A DNA stretch of 64,000 bases from Pseudomonadota bacterium (GTDB lineage Bacteria > Chloroflexota > UBA6077 > JAJPHF01): assembly GCA_021325365.1 (NCBI GenBank), contig JAJPHF010000063.1, positions 29,499 to 93,498 of the forward strand. The letters run 5' to 3'. The translations under genes and the position numbers were made by a program. Positions within the stretch are counted from its first letter, which is position 1. Every line of letters begins with the position of its first letter. The notes under the pieces were generated by a model. That model was not told the DNA's origin. It saw nothing but the letters and a program-made list of their open reading frames with translations, and searched no databases. Positions 7,565 through 16,080 of the stretch are shown here, one piece after another.

Positions 7565-9036
7565 GCGGCCACGAGCGCGCCGACGCGCAGCTGCTCCGCG
7601 AGATCGCGCGCACGGCCATGCTCGAGCGCGGCTTCGAGCCCGACTTCGGCCCGGCCGCGGAGCGGCAAGCGGCTGCCCTGCCCGGCCCCGCCCGGCCCGC
7701 CGGCGTGGACGTGCGCGACCTGCGCGATCGGCCCTGGGCGTCGATCGACAACGACGATTCGCGTGACCTCGACCAGCTGACCGTCGCCGAGCCGCTCGCG
7801 GACGGCGCCGCGCGCATCTTCATCGCCGTCGCCGACGTGGACGCGCTCGTGCCCCGCGACTCGCCGATCGACCGCCACGCCGCCCACAACACGACCTCGG
7901 TGTACACGCCCGCCGTCATCTTCACGATGCTGCCCGAGCGCCTGTGCTACGACCTGACCTCGCTGAACCAGGACGAGGACCGGCTGGCCGTGGTCCTGGA
8001 GCTGACCGTGGCGGCCGACGGTGCGGTGGTGGACGACGCGGTGTACCGCGCCTGGGTGCGGAACCGCGCGAAGCTCACGTACGCGGGCGTGGCGGACTGG
8101 CTGGAGGGCGAGGGGGAGATGCCGCCCGCGATGGCACGGGTGGCCCCGGTCGCCGAGCAGATCCGGCTGCAGGACCGCGTAGCGCAGGCGCTGCGCCAGC
8201 GGCGCCACGAGCGCGGCGCGCTGGAGCTGGAGACGATCCAGGCGCGGGCGGTCGTGCGCGACGACCAGGTGGTGGCCCTGGAGGAGGAGCGCAAGAGCCG
8301 CTCGCGCGAGCTGATCGAGGACTTCATGATCGCCGCGAACGGGGCCAGCGCGCGCTTCCTGGCCGCGGCGGGCTTTCCGGTGGTGCGGCGGGTGGTGCGC
8401 GCGCCCGAGCGCTGGGACCGGATCGTGGCGGTGGCCGCCGACTACGGCGAGACGCTGCCCGACGCGCCCGACGCGGCGGCGCTGGAGGCGTTTCTGGTGC
8501 GGCGGCGCGCGGCCGACCCGCTGCGCTTCCCCGACCTGTCGCTGGCGATCATCAAGCTGATCGGCTCGGGCGAGTATGTCGTCGAGTGGCCAGGCCAGCC
8601 GGCGGCGGGTCACTTCGGCCTGGCGGTGCGCGACTACACGCACTCCACGGCGCCGAACCGCCGCTTCCCCGACCTCATCACGAAGCGGCTGCTGAAGGCG
8701 GCGCTCGCGGGCGCCCCGGTGCCCTACGGGCGGGACGAGCTGGAAGCGCTGGCCCGGCGGTGCACCGACAAGGAAGACGACGCTCAGAAGGTCGAGCGCC
8801 AGGTGCGCAAGGCGGCAGCCGCCAGCCTGCTAGCGGGGGACGTGGGCGACGAGTACGATGCGATCGTGACGGGCGCCTCGGACAAGGGCGTCTGGGTGCG
8901 CACGCTGCACCCGCCGGTCGAGGGCAAGGTGGTGGAGGGCGCGGCGGGCCTCGACGTGGGCGAGCGGGTCCGCGTGCGACTGGTCCACACGGACGTGCGG
9001 CGCGGCTTCATCGACTTCGCCCGCGTGCGGCGCTAG
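7561..9036 (+). CDS. RNB-domain exoribonuclease (RNase II/R family, short form)
   Basis: 491 residues from GTG 7561, which overlaps the XRE stop by four bases. The RNB domain begins at about residue 52, with the active-site segment SIDNDDSRDLDQL: D63, D69 and D71 match the RNase II metal ligands. The fourth aspartate of the usual DxDD is Q72, a pattern I associate with the short Dr-type subfamily. The downstream RNB part HSTAPNRRFPDL is intact. An S1-like RNA-binding domain lies at about 430-490. The N-terminal cold-shock domains of E. coli RNase II/R are missing. Probable 3'-5' RNA decay enzyme. The in-frame extension upstream to 7327 is the shadow of xre. Confidence 0.85.
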   Translation: MSGHERADAQLLREIARTAMLERGFEPDFGPAAERQAAALPGPARPAGVDVRDLRDRPWASIDNDDSRDLDQLTVAEPLADGAARIFIAVADVDALVPRDSPIDRHAAHNTTSVYTPAVIFTMLPERLCYDLTSLNQDEDRLAVVLELTVAADGAVVDDAVYRAWVRNRAKLTYAGVADWLEGEGEMPPAMARVAPVAEQIRLQDRVAQALRQRRHERGALELETIQARAVVRDDQVVALEEERKSRSRELIEDFMIAANGASARFLAAAGFPVVRRVVRAPERWDRIVAVAADYGETLPDAPDAAALEAFLVRRRAADPLRFPDLSLAIIKLIGSGEYVVEWPGQPAAGHFGLAVRDYTHSTAPNRRFPDLITKRLLKAALAGAPVPYGRDELEALARRCTDKEDDAQKVERQVRKAAAASLLAGDVGDEYDAIVTGASDKGVWVRTLHPPVEGKVVEGAAGLDVGERVRVRLVHTDVRRGFIDFARVRR

Positions 9037-9055
9037 CCGCGCCCGCGCGCCGATC

Positions 9056-10453
9056 ATGAGCGACGCGGCCCCGCGCATCGACGAGGCGCTGGTGGCGCGG
9101 CTGTGGCGCGCGCAGCGCTTGCGGCGCGACGCCCTGCGGACGACCGAGGGCGTGCCGGTCCAGGTGGTCTATCCGGGCCGGCGGCGCGGCCCGCCGGGGC
9201 CCGACTTCCAGGACGCGCTGGTCGCCTTTGGCGGCGCCGCGCTGGAGCGCGGGGGTGTCGAGGTCCACCTGCGCTCGGCCGACTGGGCACGCCACGGCCA
9301 TGACCGCGACCCCGCCTACGACGTGACGCTGCTGCACGTCGTCCTCTGGCACGACGCGCGCGCGGTGATCTACCGCCACGACGGCACGCCCGTCCCGACG
9401 CTGGCGCTGGCCGACTACCTGGACGCGCCGCTGGCGATGCTGGCGGCGGCGCTGCCGGCCGAGCCGGTCGAGTGGCCGCTGGCCCAGCGTGGCGCTTGCG
9501 GCCCCGACGCGGCGGGCGTAATCGCGCGGCTGGAGGCGGCGGGGTTGGCGCGGTTCGGGGCGCGGCAGGCGCAGTACGCTCGCTTGCTGGACGAGCAGGG
9601 CGCGTCCGACCTGCTCTGCGCCGGGCTGATCGAGGCGACGGGCTACGGGGCGAACCGCGCGCCGGCCCGCGCGCTCGCCGCGCGCCTGCCTGGAGCGGCT
9701 CTGCGCGCGGCGGCCGGCGCCGGCCCGCTGGCGCTGGAGGCGCTGCTACAGGGCGCGGCGGGGCTGCTACCGTCGCAGCGGGGGCGCGGGGCCGAGGGGC
9801 CGGCCGTCGCGGCGCTGGAGGCGGCGTGGCCGCGCTGGGCGGCCGGCGTCGGCCCGCCGCTCGCGGCCGCCGACTGGCGCTTCTTCGGGGTGCGGCCGGT
9901 CGCCGCGCCGCCGCGCCGCCTGGCTGGAGTCGCGCGGCTGCTGGCGCGCACCGCGCCTGACCGCCTGCTGGGCGAGGCGGCGCGGGCGCTGCGGACGCTG
10001 GCGCCGCGCCCGGCCGCCCGCGCGCTCGGCGCGGCGCTCGTGGTGGAGGCCGACGCCGACTGCTACTGGCGCAACCACTGGGATTTCGGCCGCCCGAGCG
10101 CCCGGCCGCTGCCGGCGCTGCTCGGCGCCGAGCGCGCGGCCGAGATCGTCGTGAACGTGCTGCTGCCGCTGCTCGCGGCGTGGGGCGAGGCGCTGGACGA
10201 CGACGCGCTGACGGCGGCCGCCCGCGCCTGTTATGTCCAGCACCCGCCCGCCGGCGACAACGAGCGGCTGCGCCACATGCGCCGCCAGGTGCTCGGCGGC
10301 ACCGACCGCGCCACCACCGGCACGGCCTGCCGCCAGCAAGGCCTCCTCCACGTCTACGCCACGACGTGCGGCTGGCGGCGCTGCGGCGCCTGCGCCGTCG
10401 GCCCGTCTGATGTCAGCCGGGCCAACGCAGAACAGCGGGAGCACGATGAATGA
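9056..10453 (+). CDS. DUF2851 family protein
   Basis: 465 residues. Matches the DUF2851 pattern: an N-terminal LWRAQRLRRDAL...TTEG segment, the conserved GPPGPDFQDA, VEVHLRSADWARHGHDRDPAYD and VTLLHVVLWHD motifs, and a C-terminal QQGLLHVYxTxC...RCGAC cluster. The conserved D/E/H block looks nuclease-like, but no activity is established for the family as far as I know. The gene starts 19 bases after the RNB stop, probably in the same transcript, although no clear ribosome site precedes ATG 9056. The C-terminal CxxxxxCxxC may bind metal. Confidence 0.85.
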   Translation: MSDAAPRIDEALVARLWRAQRLRRDALRTTEGVPVQVVYPGRRRGPPGPDFQDALVAFGGAALERGGVEVHLRSADWARHGHDRDPAYDVTLLHVVLWHDARAVIYRHDGTPVPTLALADYLDAPLAMLAAALPAEPVEWPLAQRGACGPDAAGVIARLEAAGLARFGARQAQYARLLDEQGASDLLCAGLIEATGYGANRAPARALAARLPGAALRAAAGAGPLALEALLQGAAGLLPSQRGRGAEGPAVAALEAAWPRWAAGVGPPLAAADWRFFGVRPVAAPPRRLAGVARLLARTAPDRLLGEAARALRTLAPRPAARALGAALVVEADADCYWRNHWDFGRPSARPLPALLGAERAAEIVVNVLLPLLAAWGEALDDDALTAAARACYVQHPPAGDNERLRHMRRQVLGGTDRATTGTACRQQGLLHVYATTCGWRRCGACAVGPSDVSRANAEQREHDE

Positions 10454-10598
10454 CCGTTTGGCCGCCGCGCGGCCGCCCGACTACACTCGAAGCCAAGAGG
10501 CGAACAAGTATGTCAGGTCGGAAGCCAGCGGCGCTGAAACGGCGCAGACTTCCCGCCCGCGAGGGCGTAGACGCGCCGTTGGGACGGAGGCTAGAGAC

Positions 10599-11159
10599 AT
10601 GGCAAGCGCGGTCACGCGGCATCGCTTCACCGTGGACGAGTACTTCCGCATGGCCGAGACGGGCATCCTGCGCCCCGGTCAGCGCGTCGAGCTCATTGAC
10701 GGAGAGATCGTTGACATGACGCCCATCGGCCGGCGCCACATGGCCTGCGTCGACCGCCTCACCCGCGAGTTCGTCTCCGGGCTGGGCGACCGGGCCATCG
10801 TTCGGGTGCAGGGCTCCCTGCGGCTGCACGATTATTCACAGCCGGAGCCCGATCTCGTAATCCTGCGGCCGCGGGACGACTTCTACGCTGGGGAGGACGC
10901 TGGTCCGGACGACGCGCTGCTGGTGATCGAGGTCGCGGACACGTCGGAGCACTACGACCGGCAGGTGAAGGTGCCGCTGTACGCGCGGGCCGGCATTCCC
11001 GAGGTCTGGCTGGTGGACCTGGCGGCGGCGACCGTCACCCGCTACCGTGAGCCCGGGCCCGACGGCTACGCCCAAGCCCTCGTCGCCAGCGGCGAGGACG
11101 AGCTGCGCCCTCTCGCCTTCCCCGATTTCGTCCTCAGCGCGGCCCGTATCCTGGGCTGA
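10599..11159 (+). CDS. Uma2-family putative PD-(D/E)XK endonuclease
   Basis: 186 residues from ATG 10599 behind GGACGGAGG. Uma2 hallmarks: N-terminal FTVDEYFRM, RVELIDGEIVDM (Glu), SQPEPDLVILRP (Asp), LLVIEVADTS (ExK-like strand) and VPLYARAGIPEVWLVDL. The family shares the PD-(D/E)XK nuclease fold and is expanded in cyanobacteria and Chloroflexota; cellular roles are mostly unknown. A second, divergent copy lies at 18159. The frame opening at 10233 is the shadow of DUF2851. Confidence 0.88.
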   Translation: MASAVTRHRFTVDEYFRMAETGILRPGQRVELIDGEIVDMTPIGRRHMACVDRLTREFVSGLGDRAIVRVQGSLRLHDYSQPEPDLVILRPRDDFYAGEDAGPDDALLVIEVADTSEHYDRQVKVPLYARAGIPEVWLVDLAAATVTRYREPGPDGYAQALVASGEDELRPLAFPDFVLSAARILG

Positions 11160-11330
11160 GCCCGCTTCTCGAAGGCGTGCCCGGTCGGCTCGGCCGGCAA
11201 GCCGGCGCGCGCACGTCGCGGCCGCTACGCGCTCGAGCCGCGCAGGTATGTTACTATCCGTGGCTAGCGGCCCGCCGGGCACCCCGCCCGGCCTCGCGGC
11301 CAGCCGGCCAGCCACGGAGCAGCCTGCCGT

Positions 11331-13469
11331 ATGAGCGTCTACCAGGAGGCCGGCCTGCCCGCCGCGGGCGAGCCGACTTTCCCTGCCGGGGTGCACGTCC
11401 GCCGGCCCGCTCGGCCGCGGCAGCTGAGCCTGCGCGTGGCGCTCCTCACGCTGCTGGTGGGCTTGCTCGTCGCCACCGTCGGCTCCATCGGCCTGGTCCA
11501 GTGGGTCACCTCCGTGCGGGCTATCCGCGAGCTGGAAAACAAGTCGTTCCAGATGCTCGTGCTCACGCTGAGCAGCCAGGTCCAGAACTTCCTGGAGCCC
11601 GGGATGCTGGCGTTGCAGGAGGCGCAGACGCTGGCGGCATACGGGCGCCTGTCCGTAGACGACACCGACGCGCTGGCGGTGTACCTCGTCGATCGGCTGC
11701 GCTACCAGCGCACGCTCTCCTGGCTCAGTTACAGCGACGCCGCAACCGGGCGCTTCGTCGGCGCCTGGCGCGACGGCGACGGCCAGGTGGTGCTCAACGT
11801 CTCGGCGCCCGACGTGGACGGCGGCCGGCCGGCGGAGGCGGTCGTCCAGGTGGACGGCTCGCGCACGGCGTACACGCGAGCGCTGCCGGGCGGCTACGAT
11901 CCCCGCGCGACCGGCTGGTACGCGCAGGCGGTCGCGGCGGAAGGCGTGAGCTGGACGGAGCCATTCGAGTTCAACGAGGGGCGGCGGGGCGTGACCGCCG
12001 CGCTGGCGCTTCACGACCCCGCGACGCATCAGTTGCGGGGCGTGTTCACCGCCGACATCTTTCTCGACGACCTGTCGCGCTACCTGGCGACCGTGCTGGC
12101 GGGGTACGAGGGCAAGGCGACCGTGCTGTCGCGTCACGGCGCGGTCGTCGCGCGCTCGTACCGGCCGGACGAGTCGCCCGGGGCGGGACTGCTCGCCGCG
12201 GGGCTGGCGGCGATGCCGGTCAGTCTGGCCGACATGCCGTCCGACCGGCCGCTCAGCTTTACGTTCGACTACGATGACGTCCGCTACGTGGTCGCCGGGC
12301 AGATGCTACGGATCCCCGGCGGGCCGGACTGGGCCACCGCCTACTGGATGCCCGAGGCGCAATTCCTGGATGCGCTGTACCGCGAGCAGCGCCTGGCGGT
12401 CGCGCTCGGCGTGCTCTTCCTGGTCGTCGCCGTGACCTCGGGCATCCTGCTGGCCAGCCGCATCGCCGCGCCGCTGCACGCCATCGCGCGGGACCTGGAG
12501 CAAGTCGCCCGCTTCAACCTGCTGCACGCGCCGCGGGGGCCGTCCTTCGTGGCGGAGGTGGCTGTCGTGCGCGACTCGACGGAGCGCGTGAAGGCGAGTC
12601 TGGAGTCGTTCGGTCGCTACGTCCCCAGGGACATCGTGCGTGAGCTGCTGGCGCGCGGCGAGGAAGCCCGGCTGGGCGGCGAGACGCGCTGCCTGACGAT
12701 CCACTTCTCCGACGTGGTGAACTTCACGCAGCTGAGCGAGGGCTTGCCGCCAGCGGAAGTCGTGGAGCATCTGGCCGCGTACCTGCAAGTCATGACGCAG
12801 GCGCTGGCTGAGCACGGCGGCACGATCGACAAGTTCATGGGCGACGGCATCCTGGCCTTCTTCAACGCCCCGCACGAGCTGCCCCAGCACGCGGCGCTGG
12901 CGTGTCGCGCCGCGCTGGCCGCCCAGGGGCGGCTGGCGGCGCGGCAGGACCGCTGGCGGGCCGACGGGCGCCCGGTGTTCCAGGCGCGCATCGGGCTGCA
13001 CATCGGCGACGTGCTGGTGGGCAACATCGGCACGGCCGAGCGCTTCGCCTACACGGTGATCGGCGATACCGTGAACCTGGCTAGCCGCCTGGAGATCCTG
13101 AACAAGGTTTACGGCACGCGCATTCTCGCGAGCCAGGAGGTGCGCGACGCGGCGGGCCCGGGCTTCGAGTGGCGCCGCGTGGACCGGGTGGCGGTGGTAG
13201 GGCGCACGGCCGACACGGTGGTGAACGAGCTGCTCGGGCTGCGCGGGCAGGTGGCGCCTGCCGTGCTGGCGGCGCGCGAGCAGTACGAGCAGGCGCTGGC
13301 AGCGTACTTCGCGCGTCGGTTCGCGGAGGCCGAGGCGGGCTTTCGTGCGGCGGCCGGGCTGACAGGCAATCGCGCCGCTGAGCTGATGCGTCGGCGCGCC
13401 GAGGCGTTCAGCGGCTACCCGCCACCCGACGACTGGGACGGCGTGTACATGCTCAGCTCGAAGGGCTGA
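11331..13469 (+). CDS. Membrane sensor adenylate cyclase: Cache + class III cyclase
   Basis: 712 residues. TM1 lies at about 34-58 (VALLTLLVGLLVATVGSIGLV), followed by a periplasmic dCache-like sensor (about 60-340, with YDPRATGWYAQA and FTADIFLDDLSRYL). TM2 lies at about 358-380 and a short HAMP-like linker follows. The class III cyclase domain (about 450-630) has metal Asp in FSDVVNFTQLSE and MGDGILAFF, Lys in TIDKFMGDG, and the transition-state Asn/Arg pair in DTVNLASRLE. The C terminus adds a TPR-like helical tail. It should convert ATP to cAMP in response to an external ligand. ATG 11331 has GGAG upstream. Confidence 0.87.
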   Translation: MSVYQEAGLPAAGEPTFPAGVHVRRPARPRQLSLRVALLTLLVGLLVATVGSIGLVQWVTSVRAIRELENKSFQMLVLTLSSQVQNFLEPGMLALQEAQTLAAYGRLSVDDTDALAVYLVDRLRYQRTLSWLSYSDAATGRFVGAWRDGDGQVVLNVSAPDVDGGRPAEAVVQVDGSRTAYTRALPGGYDPRATGWYAQAVAAEGVSWTEPFEFNEGRRGVTAALALHDPATHQLRGVFTADIFLDDLSRYLATVLAGYEGKATVLSRHGAVVARSYRPDESPGAGLLAAGLAAMPVSLADMPSDRPLSFTFDYDDVRYVVAGQMLRIPGGPDWATAYWMPEAQFLDALYREQRLAVALGVLFLVVAVTSGILLASRIAAPLHAIARDLEQVARFNLLHAPRGPSFVAEVAVVRDSTERVKASLESFGRYVPRDIVRELLARGEEARLGGETRCLTIHFSDVVNFTQLSEGLPPAEVVEHLAAYLQVMTQALAEHGGTIDKFMGDGILAFFNAPHELPQHAALACRAALAAQGRLAARQDRWRADGRPVFQARIGLHIGDVLVGNIGTAERFAYTVIGDTVNLASRLEILNKVYGTRILASQEVRDAAGPGFEWRRVDRVAVVGRTADTVVNELLGLRGQVAPAVLAAREQYEQALAAYFARRFAEAEAGFRAAAGLTGNRAAELMRRRAEAFSGYPPPDDWDGVYMLSSKG

Positions 13470-13499
13470 GCCGAGGCGTTCTACTTGCGGGGGGCCAGC

Positions 13500-14138
13500 C
13501 TACGACTGCAGCGGCGACCCCCACGACGGCGGCGTTGAAGTCGGCGGCGAGTCGAGAGAGAACGAGCGCAGCAGGCGCTCTAGCGCGCGCTCCTGGTCTG
13601 CCAGGCTGACCGTCTCGGCGGTGGGCAGGTGAACGAAGCCGACCGCGCCCGCGTGGCGGGCCGCCGCCCAGTCGAGGGTGCGGTAGAAGACGGCGTTGCA
13701 GACGTAAGTGCCCGCGGAGTCCGACAGGGCGGCCGGCACGCCGCCGTCCTGCAAGGCGCGGAGGGCAGTATCGGCGTCGAGCGCGGCGGCCAGGCGCCTC
13801 GGCCCGTCCTCGCGCAGCGGCTCGCCGCGCGGCTGCGCGCCGGCCGTGTCGGGAATCACGAAGTCCGCGACGTTGTGCGCCCACCGCTCGACGGTGAGGT
13901 TTGGGCGCCCCGCCGCCAGCCCGAGGTGCAATACGGCGCTCGGCCGCAGGTCGCGCAGCGCCGCTGCCACCGTGGCGTTGGCCGCGACGTGGGCCACGGG
14001 GAGCACCAGCCCCGCCACGCGGAGGTCGCCCGCGCGCCAGCCGTCTAGCCGCTCAGCTAACCACGCCGCGGGGTTCTGGGCGTGGTCTGCCCACGGCGCA
14101 AAGCCGGTTAGCAGAAGCCGTTGTTCCGCGGCCATCAT
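13500..14138 (-). CDS. pcp: Pyroglutamyl-peptidase I (peptidase C15)
   Basis: 212 residues, cytosolic. Removes N-terminal pyroglutamate from peptides. The C15 triad is recognisable: Glu in LTVERWAHN, the nucleophile Cys in SDSAGTYVCNAVFYR and His in VGFVHLPT. LLLTGFAPWADHAQNPA corresponds to the family N terminus (TGFxPFxxxxxNPS). Two adjacent ATGs (14138, 14135) can serve as start. The gene converges on the adenylate cyclase with a 30-base gap. Confidence 0.85.
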   Translation of the reverse strand: MMAAEQRLLLTGFAPWADHAQNPAAWLAERLDGWRAGDLRVAGLVLPVAHVAANATVAAALRDLRPSAVLHLGLAAGRPNLTVERWAHNVADFVIPDTAGAQPRGEPLREDGPRRLAAALDADTALRALQDGGVPAALSDSAGTYVCNAVFYRTLDWAAARHAGAVGFVHLPTAETVSLADQERALERLLRSFSLDSPPTSTPPSWGSPLQS

Positions 14139-14162
14139 CGCCCCCACTGGTGGTCTGTTGGG

Positions 14163-14168
14163 AGTATA
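14163..14168 (-). promoter_or_regulatory. -10 candidate for pcp
   Basis: TATACT on the minus strand sits about 25 bases upstream of the pcp start, giving a short leader of roughly 18 bases. No convincing -35 accompanies it. Confidence 0.4.
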
Positions 14169-14257
14169 GCGAGCGTGCCCCCCCCTGGCACCCCATGGTT
14201 GGGGGAGAGGAGAGCCGGTTGGCCGCCCCACGCCCCCGGCAGGGGACTCCCCTACAC

Positions 14258-14286
14258 TCCCGAGGACCGGCCGCCAATCCTCGGGG
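14258..14286 (-). terminator. Hairpin downstream of livF
   Basis: CCCGAGGA at 14259-14266 pairs with TCCTCGGG at 14278-14285, about 22 bases beyond the livF stop in the direction of transcription. There is no U-tract, so termination strength is uncertain. Confidence 0.35.
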
Positions 14287-14307
14287 GAGGGGAGATGTAG
14301 CGGAGCT

Positions 14308-15072
14308 TCAGCCGCCGAGGTAGAGCTGGCGCACGCGCGGGTCGGCGAGCAGCGCGGGGCCTGGACCCTCGAAGCGGTTGCGGCCCAGCTCCAGCACGTA
14401 GCCACGGTCGCTCAGCTCCAGGGCGCGCGCGGCGTTCTGCTCCACCATGAGCAGCGTCATGCCGGCGGCGCGTAGCTCGGCGATCTTGTCGAAGACGAGG
14501 TCCACGAACAGCGGCGACAGGCCCAGCGACGGCTCGTCGAGCAGCAGCGCGCGCGGCTCGATCATCAGCCCCCGCGCGATGGCGAGCATCTGCTGCTCGC
14601 CGCCCGACATCGTGCCCGCGCGCTGGGCGCGGCGCTCGGCCAGGCGCGGAAAGAGCGTGTACATCCGCTCCAGCGTGGCGCGGGCGCGGGCGCCGTCGGC
14701 GACGGCGAAGGCGCCCATCTCCAGGTTCTCCTGCACGGTCATCTGCTGGAAGACGATGCGGCCCTGCGGCACGTAGGCCAGGCCGCGGCGCACCACGCGG
14801 TCGGGGCGCCAGCCCGTCACGTCCTGGCCGTCGAAGACCACGCGGCCGGCGCGCGGGCGCAGGAAGCCCATGATCGTCTTCAGCACCGTGGACTTGCCGG
14901 CACCATTCGGACCGATCAGGCTGACCAGCTCGCCGCGCCGCACCTCGACGCTCACCTGTTGCAGCACGTCGATCTCGCCGTAGCCTGCCCGCAGGCCGGT
15001 GGCGACGACGACTGCGTCAGCCCCGGGCGCGCCCGGCGCCGGGCCGGACTGGGGCGCCAGTGCATCGGCCAT
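14308..15072 (-). CDS. livF: Branched-chain amino-acid-type ABC importer ATPase LivF
   Basis: 254 residues. Walker A IGPNGAGKST, Q-loop in YVPQGRIVF, signature MSGGEQQ and Walker B ALLLDEPSLGLSP are all intact. GLAYVPQGRxVFxxMTVxENLEMGA is characteristic of LivF rather than LivG. It is the last gene of livHMGF. The ATG at 15072 follows the livG stop by only three bases, so translation is coupled. It energises import of Leu/Ile/Val or other amide- or acid-type solutes; the substrate is set by the binding protein. Confidence 0.92.
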   Translation of the reverse strand: MADALAPQSGPAPGAPGADAVVVATGLRAGYGEIDVLQQVSVEVRRGELVSLIGPNGAGKSTVLKTIMGFLRPRAGRVVFDGQDVTGWRPDRVVRRGLAYVPQGRIVFQQMTVQENLEMGAFAVADGARARATLERMYTLFPRLAERRAQRAGTMSGGEQQMLAIARGLMIEPRALLLDEPSLGLSPLFVDLVFDKIAELRAAGMTLLMVEQNAARALELSDRGYVLELGRNRFEGPGPALLADPRVRQLYLGG

Positions 15073-15075
15073 CGT

Positions 15076-16005
15076 CTACCCCTCGCCGCCGGCGTCGGAC
15101 GGACGGGAGCCGCCCTCACCCCCGCCCTCTTCCAGGGGGAGCGGGGGAGGGACGCCCTCCCCCGGCGACGCGGAATACCGCGCGGGTCGCTCCTCGCCTC
15201 GGAGAGGGGCGGATGGCTCATCTCGCTCGCGCGACTCGCTCCCTCTCCCTGTGGGAGATGGTTGGGGTGAGGGCGGCTCGCCGCGGCGGCGGCCGAAGTA
15301 GGCCTCGATCACGCGCTCGTCGGCCCGGATCGCGGCGGGCGGGCCCTCGGCGATCAGGTGGCCGTAGTCGAGCACCAGCACCCGCTCGCAGAGGCTCATG
15401 ATGAGCCGCATCTCGTGGTCGGTGATGAGGAACGTCTTGCCCTGGGCCAGCAGCGCATGGATCAGCTCGACTAGCTTGTTCTCCATGACGGGGTTCACGC
15501 CCGCGAACGGCTCGTCGAGCAGGATCAGTTCGGGCTCGGTCATGAGGACGCGCATGAACTCGATCAGCTTTTGCTGGCCGTAGGATAGGTTGCCCGCGTA
15601 CTCGTCGCGCAGGGCGCGGAGGCCCACGAACTCGATCAGCTCGTCAGCGCGCGCCGCGACCCGCGCGGGGTCGGCCGCGCGGGCGGCCACGCGCATGTTC
15701 TCCAAGACGGTCATGCCCTCGAACAGGCGGGTGATCTGGAACGTGCGGCCCAGGCCCCGGGCGGTGATGCGGTGGCTCGGCCAGCCGGCGACGTTGTGGC
15801 CCTTGAAGACGATCTGTCCCGCGTCGGGGGCCAGCACGCCCGAGAGCAGGTTGAAGAGGGTCGTCTTGCCGGAGCCGTTGGGACCAATCAGGCCCCAGAT
15901 GCGGTGCGGCGTGAGCGCGAACGAGCAGTCGTCCACGGCGATCACGCCGCCGAAGCGGCGCGTCAGGCCACGGACCGCGAGGATGGGCGCGTCGGCAGTC
16001 CCCAC
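15076..16005 (-). CDS. livG: ABC importer ATPase LivG with repeat-derived C-terminal tail
   Basis: 309 residues. Walker A IGPNGSGKTTLFN, signature LSYGQQK and Walker B ELILLDEPFAGVNP are intact; FQITRLFEGMTVLENM is LivG-like. GTG 16005 is used, with AAGGAGA 11 bases upstream. A normal LivG would end near VIEAYFGRR, at about residue 242. Here about 65 further residues (PSPQPSPTGRGS and similar) come from translation of the 173-bp inverted-repeat element at 15107-15279. The tail is low-complexity and probably non-functional, but it keeps the stop three bases from livF. Confidence 0.9.
   Translation of the reverse strand: MGTADAPILAVRGLTRRFGGVIAVDDCSFALTPHRIWGLIGPNGSGKTTLFNLLSGVLAPDAGQIVFKGHNVAGWPSHRITARGLGRTFQITRLFEGMTVLENMRVAARAADPARVAARADELIEFVGLRALRDEYAGNLSYGQQKLIEFMRVLMTEPELILLDEPFAGVNPVMENKLVELIHALLAQGKTFLITDHEMRLIMSLCERVLVLDYGHLIAEGPPAAIRADERVIEAYFGRRRGEPPSPQPSPTGRGSESRERDEPSAPLRGEERPARYSASPGEGVPPPLPLEEGGGEGGSRPSDAGGEG
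15107..15279. mobile_element. MITE-like element with 16-bp terminal inverted repeats
   Basis: GAGCCGCCCTCACCCC at 15107-15122 is repeated perfectly inverted at 15264-15279. The 173-base unit contains internal CCCTCTCCCTGTGGGAG and GACGCGGAATACCGCG segments and encodes no protein of its own. It lies wholly inside the 3' end of livG, in frame. Its CCCTCACCCC terminus recurs at about 49.2 and 51.9 kb. No target-site duplication is evident. Confidence 0.7.
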
Positions 16006-16080
16006 GGGGCCACGTCTCTCCTTGCTGCGCGCCGCCGTCCCCCAACGCCCGGGGGCTCGCGCGCGCGGGTGCCGCCGCCC

